A stretch of 64,000 bases of DNA from NCBI GenBank assembly GCA_028554795.2, contig CM068830.1, positions 112,781,214 through 112,845,213 of the forward strand, read 5' to 3'. Source of the stretch: Sinohyriopsis cumingii. Lineage: Eukaryota > Mollusca > Bivalvia > Unionida > Unionidae. Numbering within the stretch: the stretch's first letter is position 1; each line of letters opens with the position of its first letter. The translations under genes were made by a program, and so were the position numbers. Shown in pieces: positions 42,779 through 56,823 of the stretch. The notes under the pieces were generated by a model that saw only the letters and a list, made by a program, of their open reading frames with translations, was not told where the DNA came from and made no database searches.

Positions 42779-44876
42779 GCTAAAACCAAACCAGTAAATG
42801 TATAAAGCTTCCTAAGGGGTTTTGGGTTGGATATTTACTTCTTTTACATTATAAATTAAATACTAGAGAGGAGGCCTAACTCGAATCGGGAGAAACACAA
42901 ATAAATAAAGAAAGAAAGTGCAGATCCTGACTCGAATACAGCCTACCTCATTTTGAAAATAGACTTTAATGTGAGAAACGCCACACCATAGTCAATCACA
43001 TAAAACAAAAGGTTTTATTTTAATTTCAAATGGTAGTATACCGTTCATCTCGCCGGAATTCTAAATTGCAAATTAATTCAAAAGCAACTAAATTTATACC
43101 AGGACAAACAAATAAATTTGAAAAGTCCATATAAAAATATATATTAAGACAACAGAGTCAAATTTGACATAGTATTGCTGTCCCTACACACAGACTATAT
43201 AGCATACACACACCATAGCATTGATACACATAGCATACACGGAACATAGAAAATTCTTGACAAAGATCACTAAAAATCAAGGATATGAAATCTGAAAATG
43301 GGAATAAGACCCATGTTTCAGACTACTACCCTTTAGAAAACACTAGGACTAATTATAAACTAAAAGTTTGATCAAAATTCCTTTTTTAAACTTTAAACAA
43401 GCACACACATCTTGGGGTATACAAGAGTACATGAAAACACTTTATTTTTTTTTGGGGGGGGTCATCTGTCTGGTGCCCCCCCCCCCATGATACTTTCGTA
43501 ACTCATACTAGCGAAAGATTATCATTTGCACTCACATTGTATGTTCTTTAAAATAATGATTTTTTTTCTTTTGCGAGATATCGTCGTATAGTTAACCTGG
43601 ATACAATATAATCTTGGTCCGTTTGCACCTTGAAACTTATCATGCGTGAATGGCAGGCGCCTTCAAGCAATCTGGTGATATTTTCGTCTCTTTTGCGATA
43701 TTTTTTTTATCTGACATTAGCGATACACACACATTAAGGATGCATACGCATGCCGGCATCCGCTACATTTACGGAGTTCGTTGATATATTTTGTTCTGTA
43801 AATTTCGCATGATGAAAAAAGAAGAAATACATTATAACAATGCAAGGTTAGTTTCTTTTATTTTATTTTCAATCAAGTGTTTGTTTATTGTACCGTGCCG
43901 GGGCGGGGTGGGATGTGGGGGGGGGGGGCACAAATTCAACACAAATTAGTTCCTTTCTTATCTGCATGGACTAATGGAGCAAATATGATTGACGATATTG
44001 ACTAGTAATAACAAGCTTTCAATTTACGCGCGCACACACGAAGACAACTTGAAAAATAGAAACAAACAATAAAATTAACTGGTAACTTCGCACTTGCTCA
44101 AGGCTTTGTAGTTACAATGGGGGGGGGGGGGTCTGTGCTATTATCTGGTTAGGCATGACTATTTCGCAGAAATACAAACAAATCTTTTGAGATGAGCATA
44201 AAATACAATTATTTCTTTTCCTCCATACATTTACGATGCTCTCAAAGGACCCACATATTTAGGTAAAAGTATGACCGTTACCAGGCGTTACCGAGTTGAA
44301 AATATGCCGAGTAAACTTACGAATTACGCCACGTACAATGTATAAACAACACTTGGCAACTTTTAATGATAAAAGATGGTGTTTTTATTTATTTACTTAT
44401 TTATTTAGTTATCAGAACTCTTTCAGAATAACAATGTAACTGCCGATTATACAGCTCGCCTCTAAGAAGATTTTCGTAGTTTCCAACTGCCATGCATAAA
44501 ATAAGTTTATGCCAAAGTGATCGTGACCTACAAAATGTTGGCCATTGTCACAGGGCATAAAATTCATAAAACAATAAAGAACATTCCTTTTTGTTCTACC
44601 AAAGCAGCGGAACCATAATGAGTTGATAAAACACAAGGATATTTGTTGTTATTTTGCAAACCATTGCTAATAAAATCAGCTTCAGAAACTATTATTATTG
44701 TCCGCCCTAGAGGAAAGATTTTACAAGGTGGAAATCACTGACTGTCAGTATCCCTGGAATGACAACCAGTATGACAACTATAACTAGTTTGTGCATCAGT
44801 AAATAATCTTGAGTAGCCACTGCACAAGCATAATACAAATTGCTTCCATTGTAATTGTTACAATTCCATTCTGACC

Positions 44877-45192
44877 ACTCCGGTGTCCTAGTGGTTAGAG
44901 CGTCCGCCTCAGAAGCGGGAGGTCATGGGTTCAAACCCCAGCCAAGTCATACCAAAGACTTATAAAAATGGTATTAACAGCTACCTCGCTAGACGCTCAG
45001 CATTAAGAGGTTAGTGTTAGGACTGATCGGCCTGGTGTCAGGATAATGTGACTGGGTGCAACATCATACTACATGTTTGCAGCATGATGCCCCAGTGCTA
45101 TACATCACTATAAACTGCCACACTGCAGACATCGTAGCAATATGACTGAAAAATTATTCAAGCTACGTTAAAAATCCAATCACACACACACA
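44877..45192 (+). repeat. tRNA-derived SINE copy 4, full length
   Basis: The best copy in the window. The head carries a box A-like 'TAGTGGTTAGAGCGTCCG' and box B 'GGTTCAAACCCCAGCC' about 30 bp apart, which is tRNA spacing. Then comes the family body with 'GACTGATCGGCCTGGTGTCAG' and a (CA)n tail ending at 45192. The head is tRNA-like but not a functional tRNA gene, because no acceptor stem closes downstream of box B. Confidence 0.9.
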
Positions 45193-46615
45193 ATTCCATT
45201 CTACGATCCAGAACCAACACTAATTCCGTACTACAGTTCTTGCATTTCAATCCAATTTTGCTTTTGAAATGTAGTGCCACTCAATTCATAATGAACCCAT
45301 TCATTTCAAACACTCGCAAATACTTATTATTCCTGTCTACAACTGAAACATATCTATATAAAAATACGTGTAACTGTGTTTTATGCAAGGGCATGGAGAT
45401 GCACAAAAACTTGCACCTGAAGCTTGAATAAAACCCCGACTGTGGATAAGACTATAAGATAAATTCCGACCGTGGCGATTTATTATATATCCTATGACTG
45501 CTCCAGCTTGAGGGCAAAATCCAAGCACATCCCTAAAAAGATAACAAGTATAGCGGCTCTTTACCTTCTGTAAATGCCACTTGAGCTTCCTGATGCTGTT
45601 GTATCTGCCATTTGACAGAATCACGAATGTGGATATATTTCTTAATTGCCTCTAGTTGTTGAGCTAGTTTAGCTGTATGAAATTCCTTTGTGCAGACTCA
45701 CTCATTATTAATATTACAACAGTGATTTAATTACACATCACCTGTCAGCACACCGATGATAAGTCAGTTATTTTATAACACACCAACAAGCTTGCCCCTT
45801 GCACCCCCCCCCCCTTTTTTTTTTATTTGGGCACCTGTGGACATGAATCTGCAAGGCTCAAATTGTCATTTTTAATATAAGATCTCAACATTTTTAAGGC
45901 CTTAATTTTAAAGACATCCTTAAAACCCCCAAAAGGTTATCAACTGGATCACCAGCCTTCGTTTAGAGTAACAGCAAGTACATATATATTTAGGTCAAAG
46001 GAAACGCAATAAAAATGTTTGATTTAACAATGACATATTTGCCTCAGGTCTGTGATCCTGAAGTGAATATTAACTGTCCATTTATTTTCTTGGCTTTTCT
46101 TTACTAGGAAATTGATTATAGAGATTTCTGCAATGGTGAAGGCAATGTAAAAATTGGTTACTATAACATACTTTTTACGCCATGTTTGAAAAAATAAATC
46201 CAATGGAAAGGTTATAGTCTGAAAATCTTCATTAAATTAAGTTAATATAGGGGAAAAAACTTTAAGAGTTCATAAATATTTTTCAGTGCTGAATAAAGAT
46301 ATAACATAACACCTTCTGCTGTGATTTTAATAGTTTCTGAGAGCATGAAAAATTTCTAGAACTATAATGTATAAATGTTTTCAAAAGATTATATTAATAT
46401 GAGGGAAAAATCTGTTATGAAATAAACCGACAAGATCTTGTATGAATTCATGTCATCTTTAAATATGATATTTGTGTGAAAATATCTGGAAGAAAAAACA
46501 AGATGGTGCCACTCACACATACAATGTGGTTGCCACAGTAGCCATATTAAGAAACTTTTTATCGCTACTTCTGAATGGATAATTGTGTCAGCGTGTCAAC
46601 ATGTGTACAAAATAC
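45193..46615. other. Intronic, nothing recognised
   Basis: AT-rich with a C-run next to a T-run near 45800-45822. No gene supported. Confidence 0.35.
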
Positions 46616-46980
46616 TTATGTTGATGTCTAGCAGGTCCTGAATGAGAATTATGGTGCTGTACAGACATCCTATAAGGCCACCAATGTGGCCATCCTGAAA
46701 ATCTTGGTATAACTACTTCTCCTGAATGAATCGTCATATCAGTGAAAGACTTCTTATGTCTAGTTGGACGTAAATGAAAATAGTGCCAATCTAACCTCCA
46801 ATATGGCTGTTTTAATGGGCATCTGGAAAACCCCTTCCTTGCTACTTCTCCTAGATGGCTGGTCATTTTGACATTGTGCTTTCACTAGATGACCTATTTG
46901 ATGTCTGGTTGGCCGTAAATGGAACTATGCATATGGTTTTGATGTCTAGTTGGTCCTAAATGTGGTTTTTGCTGCTCATA
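46616..46980. repeat. Degenerate tandem repeat, ~110-125-bp period
   Basis: 'GATGTCTAGTTGGTCCTAAATG' or a close variant recurs near 46622, 46757, 46898 and 46942. Partly shared text lies between them ('CTACTTCTCCT', 'AATATGGC', 'CATCCTGAAAA/CATCTGGAAAA'). Confidence 0.6.
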
Positions 46981-49900
46981 AACTTCTAATGGTATTATAG
47001 TTGGTTCCTTAATGAAACTGCTGTACAAAATTAAAAGGCCTTCTCACTTTCTATCAAGTTGGATACAATTATCTTTACCAGCTAGGATTTCTTGATCCTC
47101 TTTTTTATACATCAACCCTTCGCATATGTAGTTAGCTAAAACAGTATTTTGAACAATTAATTGCCCTCTTGCAAATACAATCCCAATTGCATGCTTTTAC
47201 CAGTGTGAGAGCTCCTTATATAAGTAGCTAAGTATTCAGTAACTGAATTTCCACATCCACATGCATCAACTCAGAATTAAAAGTTGCAAAACATGTACAA
47301 ATTTGAAAATCTTGAGACATGTGTCACTTTGCATGGTGGGTGTTATGATTTAAATGCAACAAGGAAATTGAATTAGGGTTAATTTCTTTAAGCTGTATTC
47401 AATCATGGGGCCCTGGATTATAGAATGGTCTAGGCATACACATCACTAATCAACTCTCTCTAGTCCAACCAATGTGTGGATATGAGAAAGCTTGCCAGTA
47501 GCGTTATGTGTGTTGATTTCTTCCAATAAATATGTTGGCTGCCATGTAAAGTCTATGGTATCCTGAAAAATGGTGTTAAGCTCCATACAAGCAAGCTAAA
47601 CAATCAATGATATAATGGAACAGTAGACACCATTTTAGCTAAATATGCCAAGAATTGATTTAGAGACTTGGTTAGTGATGATGACTTAAAATTGGCAAGG
47701 GATTAAAAAGATAAAAGAAATGACCTTTCATGGCACTGTAATATAACAAATGAGGAAAAACAAAAGTTTATTGCATTTGAACCTTTTGTTTTTTCACAGT
47801 TTCAATTTAAGTCATAAGGCCCCTTATTTTGCCTTACCAAACATATAGCAAGTTATTACCTCAAGCCCTAGCACTAATAATGCCTCACAAGTAAGCAGTC
47901 TTTTATGAAGTCTCAGGTCTGAGTATATGTCTAGCAATACTTATGTCCAGTTTGTTTATAAAATTCTTTCTCACATGGTACAGTTTTCAGAGAGACACGA
48001 TAAATTCAACAAGTGTGGTAATGAAGGGACAGGCATTCTTTATTTATGCACACATCCCAAAGGGACATTGCTATGTTTGAATCAACACTGAACTGAAGAA
48101 TGGAGCATCAGCTGCATCAATTAAAATATTGTGGCCCACACAAAATACTGCAAGGACTATAATCAATTTATGAGTGCAATGGGCATGAATTACTGTAGCA
48201 GACTGGAGGAAGTAATCCGAATTTATTAATATCTTGAAGCTAAATATAGTAAAGTTTTCATCTATAATCTGTGGAATCGTTTTTGCACACAGTTTGCAGG
48301 ATTTGTCTTTGGGTCATCGTTTTTCTTTATGTTCATCTTTCTAGCTTATGGTATCTTGATAAGTCTTATGGTGCCGTGCAATTGCACTTGATGATTACCA
48401 CAGCCAGTGACATTGTATCAAATCTTCTGGGATCAGATGATTCAATGCAAATTCCACATAACCTATCACCATCCTCATGTTTGCCATCTGACTTACTAAG
48501 TTATTTTGCCTAAATAATAATATAAACAATCTGGTCTGATGTATTGATAGCGTTCTGAATGACCATAATATATTCTCTGTATCTACCCTAGAAAATCCTG
48601 AGTGGATCGCTGTTTGGTTTTAATAAACCAAAGTAATCCAATGAAAGGCATTTTACAGACACAAGTGTCTGTTTCCTGTATGCAGTGATTAAATGATAGT
48701 ATTATGTCTTTATTTTTTTAAAACTGATGATACATATGATCACCTTCAATGTGCAATATTAGTTATGTTAATTAACGAATGGGCAATATTTGAATTTCAA
48801 AAATAAAAGTGTATGCCATGATCACTTTAGTAGGATGATTTGTCAAGTGAGGTTATCTTTTCTGTTTGAATAAATATTGTTAACTAAACTATTTTCGCAA
48901 GTTATGACATAAGAATGATTCAAAGAAAGAAAATTCATTAAATTGAACATATAAAATGTAATACTGCAACAGAGTCTAGATGAACTATTTCTTCAGAGAC
49001 ACAATCCAGACTCTGTGGCAGCAAAATTATCAAATAGGACACAACTAAGAGACAATCACATTTGGTTCATTATATCTTTGTGCTTTATGGAATAAATGCA
49101 TACATCTGATTGAATTTTAGGCAAGAGACTGAACTTTTGGGTTAAGTTAAAATGTATGTGGAACAAATGCATTTTCTAAAACTACTTGTATCAGTGTGCA
49201 TTGTGACTTTTCTTTAAGATAACTCTAAATGGTACTGGGTATATATCATTTTCTTCAACTGCACACTGTTGTCTTCCATTTGATTTGATGACTTACAGCT
49301 ATACTGTCTACACAGTAGGCCTCAACATCAGGAAAAATTCTGTATACTTCAGTTACAGCTGAAATAAGTTTTGCATTAGTACCTGAATCAGACAAAAAAG
49401 GTTGTGTTCTGGTGTGTGAATAGAAATGGCTAAAAGTAATATAGACACAAGTTACATATGAAAACCACCAATTCACTTGCATGTGTGGCATACAAGTTCA
49501 AAGATTTGCTTCATGTTTATTTGTGTACACACATTGTTCAACTCATAAGATATTTTAAGAGCTATTTCTCTATTGTATGCATAATTCATTTACAAATGTG
49601 ATTAGTGGGCCACACCGAAGGCCATACTATTTGTTCACTTGGCAATATGGTAACGTCAGCTGAAAAGCATAATCATCCATTAAAAGAGCATTATGATATG
49701 AACATTAGGTATTTAGGACATATAGATTTTTCTTTTCCAAATGGAGTCCAAGTAATTATTGCCCAATCCAGGTATAATTTTGTACACAAGTAAAGAACAA
49801 AATAAGATAAATCTTCATTTATTTGCAATTGACAATACACTTCTTAATGAATATACACTTTTGCATTTATTTTGTATCACTTGAATAAACAATATTTCTT

Positions 49901-51260
49901 TCAGTTCATTTTAAACTTTTATTTTATATCACTTGAGTAAACAATATCTCTTTCGTTTCATTTAACACTTAGAAACAGGTTCTTCCAGTTACAATAATCA
50001 ACTCTGGAAACAATAAACAAACTGGAACTTTTGACCTAATTATATTACATTTACTAGGGTTAAAACAATAAATTCCTTAACATAATAAATTAACAGTTCC
50101 AGTTAGTCAAACACAAAATCATCTTTTATACAGGGTGTGAACTGTTAATATTTACAGGATAAAGCTTATAGTTTCCAAATTGATTGAAGCTTACATGTTG
50201 CAGTTGCTGGCACATATCTATTTCCAGCATGGTTTGCATACATTCCACCTTTAATAATTTTGTTACTTCCCTACCCCACGCCATTCAGTAACAAGTATCA
50301 AAAATCAGGCTCATTCTAAGGCAAAGTCTGTAACTTGTGTACCACAGTCATCAGAGAGACAAAGATGCAAAACTTTATGATGCCTGTCAAAGGAAGAAAA
50401 CAGTTTGTTGTTTACCCAAGTTTTGAACCAGTTAACTTGAATTCTCAGACCATCAATTGCTACAGCCCCACTAATTACAATTGTTAGGGAATAATGAGAA
50501 CTCACCTTCAGTTATCTGTGTATATATATAATTTTAATAACCAAGAATACCGGATGTCTGGGAACATTATAGCATTCAATGGTAACGTCAGAACTGAGAT
50601 GAGAGAGTTAAACAAGCATAGTACATGACATAATATATCCATAAACTATTGACTGGGAAAAATACTACAGAACACCATTTCTGCTGGCAGTAAGATGTTG
50701 AACCTATATGTCATAAATATCAGGTTGGACATCTAGGACCAGTAATATTCATAATGGGCAGTACCCACCCCCCACCCCCCAAGTGAGAAGGGCCTGATTT
50801 GTAATCTAAGCCACCCAACCTATCACAGCCTTTATAGTACTTGAAACAAATATTGATTAATAGTAAAACAAACTCTGAAAGTTATTAAAACCAATTTGTT
50901 ATATTTCCATAACTCTGCATAGTTAACTGTGCAAGCAGACTTAAACATATCAGTGTATGACAGTTAAATTGAGCTATAGCATCGATTAACAGAAGCTACG
51001 AATTCATCAACAAGCAGTGAACAATCATCTTCACAATAAATGTCAAACATTAGCATCCATAAGCTGTCAAGACAAGTTGTTACACTGGATATATAATCAT
51101 CCATTTATTTCAAACAAGCTGTGAAAAACGAACCTCACGTCCGCTATATGTACGCTGGCCATTGCAAAGGATGCTTTAATATATTAATGTTTATCGTCGT
51201 GTCTTGACAACCATTTTGCGCGCGCACACCGGAAAGTCATGCTATATATTTGTTACTTGT
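46981..51260. other. Intronic, no gene recognised
   Basis: Several short open frames (for example 48271-48513, 49255-49491, 49605-49793, 50311-50505) lack domain signatures. An inverted copy of the repeat at 6525 lies near 47430-47570. Confidence 0.35.
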
Positions 51261-51597
51261 GAACGTATTGGTGGGCAGAACGCTATATATTGTTCCCGTG
51301 GCCGTATTCACGGGCAGAATGCTATATGTTTGTTCTTCGTGAACGTATTTTTTGGGCAGTTACTTTGTCATCTTCAACCTAAAGGTCAAAACTGCCCATG
51401 AAATTTATATATCTGCCCACGAACCGAAAACATGAATAGGACTATAACATAAGTGTATATACTTATTTTCAACATATACATAATTACTATGTAAGAAATA
51501 CAACCTATGTATATGTATTTTGATTTGAAATGTAAACTATATCATGTCCTTCCCGTAAACCCACTTTCGGGATGACTGCCCACAACGCACCTAAAAC

Positions 51598-51599
<2 letters not shown>

Positions 51600-51665
<66 letters not shown>
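51600..51665. repeat. (TA)n tract at the right edge of the 17.4-kb segment
   Basis: About 66 bp of TA, mirror partner of the tract at 34169. Confidence 0.95.
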
Positions 51666-51668
<3 letters not shown>

Positions 51669-54600
51669 TATAAAACCTGAATACTGCGCAATTTCAGGAA
51701 AAACTAGAATTGCGAAATAGAGGCTGTTAATATATAAAATCACGTATGACTTTGATAAAAACCAATCGTTTTACAACGAGAATAAAATACAAAATAAAAA
51801 TTTGTTTACTATTCTCAGTGATAATGTCGGGCACTAAGTCAAAACTAGAAACAGTGTTTCCATTATTTGGTGTTTATGAAGGATTCAGGTCAAACTGAGT
51901 TTTCTGGAAAATATGAAATTCCTGTTAAACAAAATTACATTAGAATTGCATGTAATGAAATTGAAAATTAAAAAAATTAAAACATACAAAGAGACAATTA
52001 AATTAAATCAAATATAAATTAAATCAAATATACATAACACAATGTGTGTAGTTTGTAGCGACAAAGATTGTCGATGTGTCGTGTAGATTATTCCGACATC
52101 CAAATGACACAACAATAACACATGAATGGTGTTCAATGTGCGACATGTAACTGAGTAGGAAATTCAAAAATTCCAGTAATGATTTTCCATAGGATAGCAG
52201 ACGACTGTGTTGATGAAAACACACTGAAAGTGTCCTCCATCAGATACATATGTGGAACCCTATCTGATACGACGAGAGAAATACAAATTGTAATCACTTA
52301 AGAAAAGTATTATAATCATTATTAGTACTAAAGTAGAGCGTCTAAGAGCAAACGTTATACTGGAAAATGAGCAATGATACACCGTTCTTTATCAGTTGTC
52401 GGTAGTGTGTGTAAAACACTCGAATGGTAGGAATTAACAATCACTATATGATTATAGGCTACTATAATTTTAATAAATAAATGTGTAGATCTTAATTTGT
52501 CTACCTTGCTATTAATAATGGTCACAGCAACTATCAGTCGAAAATAAAAGAGAGTGAGAGAGAGACTTTTGCTTGTATTGTCCTTAGACCTTCACTGGAA
52601 TCCAGTTGAACTATAACTGCCAGGACGTCGGATCTTAGGCCCAATTATAAGTTTTCGGAGCTCATTCGAAAAATTCAAAGACAGTTTTCGCGAGTATTAC
52701 CAAATATGGAAGAATTCGGAAATTAATTAACATGAGTTCCACCTAGTAGAATGCCGAACGGCCAACACACACAGTAGTAAAAATGGCGCCCGATTTCAAA
52801 CAGCAAAAAATGGCATATATTTCACTATAAATTATAATCAGGTTCAGATTGAACAGAAATTATTTTATCACACTGGTAAAGAAATATTATGAAAGTATAA
52901 GGGTTTTACCTTAACCCTGGAGAAAATGGATAAAGTTGCCTATTTCTCTGCTCAGAGTAGAATATAATTGAAGACGATAATGCTATGATGTAGAAACTGG
53001 GCATCAAACATATTTCCCCAAGGGACGAATATATCAACAAATCATTCATATATGAATTACAAATTCTATAAAACTACACTTCCTTTATCAAGATTAATGT
53101 TTCAAAAAATCTTACTATATTTACTATTATTTGCTTTTAAAACACAGGTACAAGCATTCCAACATGAGGGGAATGGCAAATGACGAAAGGAGATTTTGTA
53201 TTATATCCATACATAATGATATATGCAAATGCACTTTATAAGAACATAAGTTGATATGTCTTCATGTTTGTTTAAATATTTCATGACTGCCTAAGATGCT
53301 AATTTGCTCTATTATGCAAAAAAGTCAAATGCTGACTGTTACGAGATTTCGCAATATGAAATAATGTAAAGGTTTAGGAATAACTTACAATTATTGATTC
53401 GAAATATATATAGCAAATATAGAGAGGAATTAAATACACAGTGTTTCATTCTACAGTTAACATTCAGTTTCGTAAGAGTTACGAGAGGATTCAGGTTCAT
53501 TTATTTAATGTCATTGAAATTGCAGAAGTTCCTTTTTGGATAATTTTATGCAAAGACTTGGATATTTATTCAATTTCGTTGGATTACCGTGAAATATTCA
53601 AAGATATTTGTAACATTTTACTTTCACTGAATTTACTTTGAGGTAAAACATTTGGAGAGAAGAACATTGTTTCTATGTGGTGCTAACACATAAACACAAT
53701 ATCACCTTCATTCAGAATACTTTTGGAGCATTTCCTGATTGCTGTAAAATTTATATTATATTTAGGAATTAATAGTTATTTTAACATTCTTTAACTTTGT
53801 TTTACAATTTTAGCGAAATATAAATGTATATTTTGAATCGTACAATGCTCGTTGGTTTACACATTTTCTTATTATGTAGTGTAAGCCCATATGAAGTAAT
53901 ATCAAGCATTCGAGGAGGACCGTTAACACTTTCATTATAACTTTGGTTTTCCCTCTTGTGGTAGCTAACCTTTTCAAGTGCCACCACAATTGATGTGGTT
54001 GACTGTGGTGTGTTTTCTTTACCAAACACCCTTTTTCTGACAGATGGTGTATTATCTATATAATTAGTAAATTATCTTGCCAAAAATAACTGTAGTAAAT
54101 GTTATTAGTAAAACCCACTTGCTATCTTTTTCCTGTAAACATGAATGCAGCAAATCGCACATAACGCCTGTGGTTGTTTTGTCAACAACATTGGAAAAAC
54201 AATTTTCTTAATGTAGCAGTCAGACGACAGGTCACCATCGTTTTCACTTGTTTGATATATTAGCTGAAATATTCCAATAATTGTATGAAGTTATAAGCTC
54301 TTAGAGATATATTTAACCAACGGGGTTTGTATGTTGGGAAACCTAACTAGTTTTCGGAAATCATGAAACAAAATGTATGCAAATGCACCTGCGCCTTTCT
54401 ACCATTAATTCCAACTTATCAGTTACGAAAAGATATAACTTAAACGCTATTGAAATCGTTTTCATAAAAAGAATGAGATATAGAAATTTAATTATAGCCA
54501 AGGTTTTATGATTTTATCTACTGCATGTAATTATTACAGACATCTTTTCTGATCTTGGAATAACTGAGTTGAATAGAGGAAAACTTACAGAGTAACACTG

Positions 54601-55439
54601 ATATATATATTATAATTCACTGCAATATAGACTTCCGTATGAATATTGGTACAATATATTTGCACGTCTGAACCATAGACATGGAAATATATGGTCTATC
54701 CGCAGTATCCGGTCTGTTTTGGAAATAAAATCTCATTTATATGATGCAGATTTTAGAAAGACATAATGTCAATTAAGATACGTTTAATGAACGTTATCTT
54801 GTCAAGCTACTCTTTAAACGTTATTTATAATGTTTTTCTTATCACCTTCACATGCTTCCAATTCATGGTGATAAAACTTGCAATTTAACACCTACATGGA
54901 GCAGTGTGCTTCTTTTTGCTTATATGTATAATTAGTTTGTGACTTTGCCTTCGTTTCGTACTGCAGATTAGGTTATGGGAATTTCAGCTGTCGATATAAT
55001 CAACGATCTGCACTATGAACTGCAATTGCTTCTTTGTAGCCAAATTTCATGATTTAGTTTATTCCAACCAGATGAAACATACATTGTTCCGAGACTTATT
55101 CACATGATTGCCTTTAAACAGAAATTGCAAGTCAAAATTATCACAATAACAGTTCCTGCAAAAATATTCACATTTAATTTCCCCAAAAATACCAATTTCA
55201 GTCAAAAGATAATTGGATAGAAATATGGTAAGACGATCGGATTTTCCTTTTTATTTCTAACCGTCGTAGGTATTGCAAGCCGATAAAAGCAAGCTAAGCC
55301 GCTGATATACAACGATTCAACAAGTGTCGCAAAACGCATTCAGTTGTATCTATGCATATGGCCAATTTAGGCATATGGACATTCATCATTATGAAGCCAA
55401 CGTGGACAGATTTAATTGCACATTTGCTAAACGATTATT
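51666..55439. other. Intronic, nothing firm recognised
   Basis: AT-rich sequence between the candidate large element and the second Polinton fragment. Open frames such as 53441-53641 have no recognisable domain. Confidence 0.35.
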
Positions 55440-55860
55440 CGGCCATCAGTAAGCGCATAAATGTTTGACTTACGCGTCGTCTGGAACGTGGATGTTGCGG
55501 CTCTCGTCGATCATGGCAGCATTAAATAATGCAATTACTCGTACAATCGGGTTAAGACCCACTGAAGTGGGTCGTCCAAAGACTGCAGAGGCAAGAACTG
55601 TGAAGCGGCTTGGCATCCACCCGCGTTAGCTTTGATAGGGAAAAATCAGTTCGGTATGTGTATGCCCCATGGAAGCTGGACGACGAGCGACGTTGTACTA
55701 TTGATCCTGTGTGGTCAGTTGATGAATTTACGATTTTTGACCGGATTGTTATTATGCACTACAATTTAGCTCCATTTACCATGAGTGTACCTCATCCATA
55801 GAAGGCAAAGCGTCCTAGTAGAGCATTCATGTGGGAGGAACTACAAGTCATACGTTTGGA
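55440..55860 (+). pseudogene. Polinton integrase, C-terminal remnant
   Basis: Broken plus-strand frames carry 'NNAITRTIGLRPTEV' (about 55525-55570), matching the 'YN.S.HRTIGM.P.DV' segment that follows the catalytic Glu in Polinton integrases. Downstream come 'PVWSVDEFTIFDRI' (about 55703-55745) and 'FMWEELQVIRL' (about 55828-55860), which fit the conserved C-terminal module ('NW..E.F.I...I' and 'FYE.ELQ.V'). The catalytic core is missing. Polinton integrases are retroviral-type DDE enzymes that insert element DNA. Stops and frame changes make it a pseudogene. Confidence 0.6.
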
Positions 55861-55979
55861 TTTTGAAATACCACCAAAGTCAATTTTGTGATCAGTGCGT
55901 GCCTATAGCGGTTACTGGTTATTTAATGAAAGAAAATACACCACGTGGTTCTCGTGTGGACATCGTTAGCTTGGTATAA

Positions 55980-56757
55980 TATTACACACCCATGCACACC
56001 CAAATGATGAATACGCGACCAAATGAGGAATTCTCTTCGTAGCTGGAGACCCTTTACTCAAGTGTCTTGCGGGAGATCTATTTGCGTGGGACTTATTTTT
56101 ACATCACTAAAAATATTTTGGATACTACGAAGATCTAAGCCAAACCGAATCGAGTACATTTTAGGTCACAGTCCTACGAATTCCTCAGTGGGCTTGGCTG
56201 TGCACCCGTCTTTAAATTTCCCCACAACCTCCCTGTTGACGTTGCTTGGCAGTGGATGGTCCTTTAGGTAATAGATTGTAACAAGCTTGCTGACAAGTGA
56301 TGCCTCACCGTAAACGTTATTGGAGGTAATTATCGTCAGGAACGAGTCCGTACCCTGGTACAGCATCACAATGTTATCGCTGTAACGGGGTGTTATCTTG
56401 TCGTAGTAAGCTCTCTCTTGTCGTAGTAAACCACGTACATGAGCAGCAAAGACAGATCCAACACGGACACGTAACTGTATGGCGGTTTCGTCAGCTTTAT
56501 ATGAGATTTCGTACTGTGTACGACAATGAGTGCACCATCCAGTGTATCGCATGACCTGAATGAGTATATGAATTATCTGATCTTCGAAGTCCAGGATCAG
56601 GCCGACACGGATTTCCTTCGCAAATTTCCATGGTTTTCCCCCAAAATAGCATTTTTCGAAAGTAGTCTTTTCAAATTCGTTCTCAGATCAGTATTCATCT
56701 TGTTGGAGCGCGAAGTCCACGTGCGCTCACGAACTGTGTGGAACTTACTTACTTACA

Positions 56758-56823
<66 letters not shown>

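Larger units (their letters stand above)
40985..43495. mobile_element. DNA-transposon-like element with G-rich terminal inverted repeats
   Basis: The left end has a G-run, then GGCACCAGACAGACCCCCC, then 'AGTGTTTTATGT'. The right end, reverse-complemented, has a G-run, GCACCAGACAGATGACCCCCC, then 'AAGTGTTTTCATGT'. Outside the G-runs 'ACGAAGTA' and 'ACGAAAGTA' also match, so the imperfect terminal repeats span about 60-80 bp. The interior is 2.4 kb, contains a CA microsatellite (about 41680-41712) and an 89-codon minus-strand ORF, and has no recognisable transposase. It is probably non-autonomous or decayed. Related G-run sequences lie at 43915-43932 and 44118-44135. Confidence 0.55.
34225..51592. 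mobile_element. Candidate large transposon bounded by GTGGGCAG-rich inverted ends
   Basis: The 18 bases at 34225-34242 and the reverse complement of 51575-51592 agree at 16 of 18 positions (AGGTGsGTyGTGGGCAGT). Similarity continues outward into (TA)n on both sides. Inside each end several GTGGGCAG or CTGCCCAC motifs are clustered: at about 34233, 34266, 34283 and 34298, and at about 51271, 51312, 51354, 51392, 51413 and 51577. Such subterminal motif arrays are known as transposase-binding regions in several cut-and-paste families. If real, the unit is 17.4 kb and lies wholly inside one intron. I found no transposase. Two separate insertions of one small repeat in opposite orientation would also explain the data. 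Confidence 0.35.

Noticed and set aside
44880-44945. Possible tRNA gene (boxes A and B)
   Set aside because: No acceptor stem or full cloverleaf, and the same head occurs on four copies of a longer repeat, so it is a SINE head.
48271-48513. 80-codon open frame with a hydrophobic segment
   Set aside because: No domain, no supporting splice context; AT-rich chance frame is as likely.
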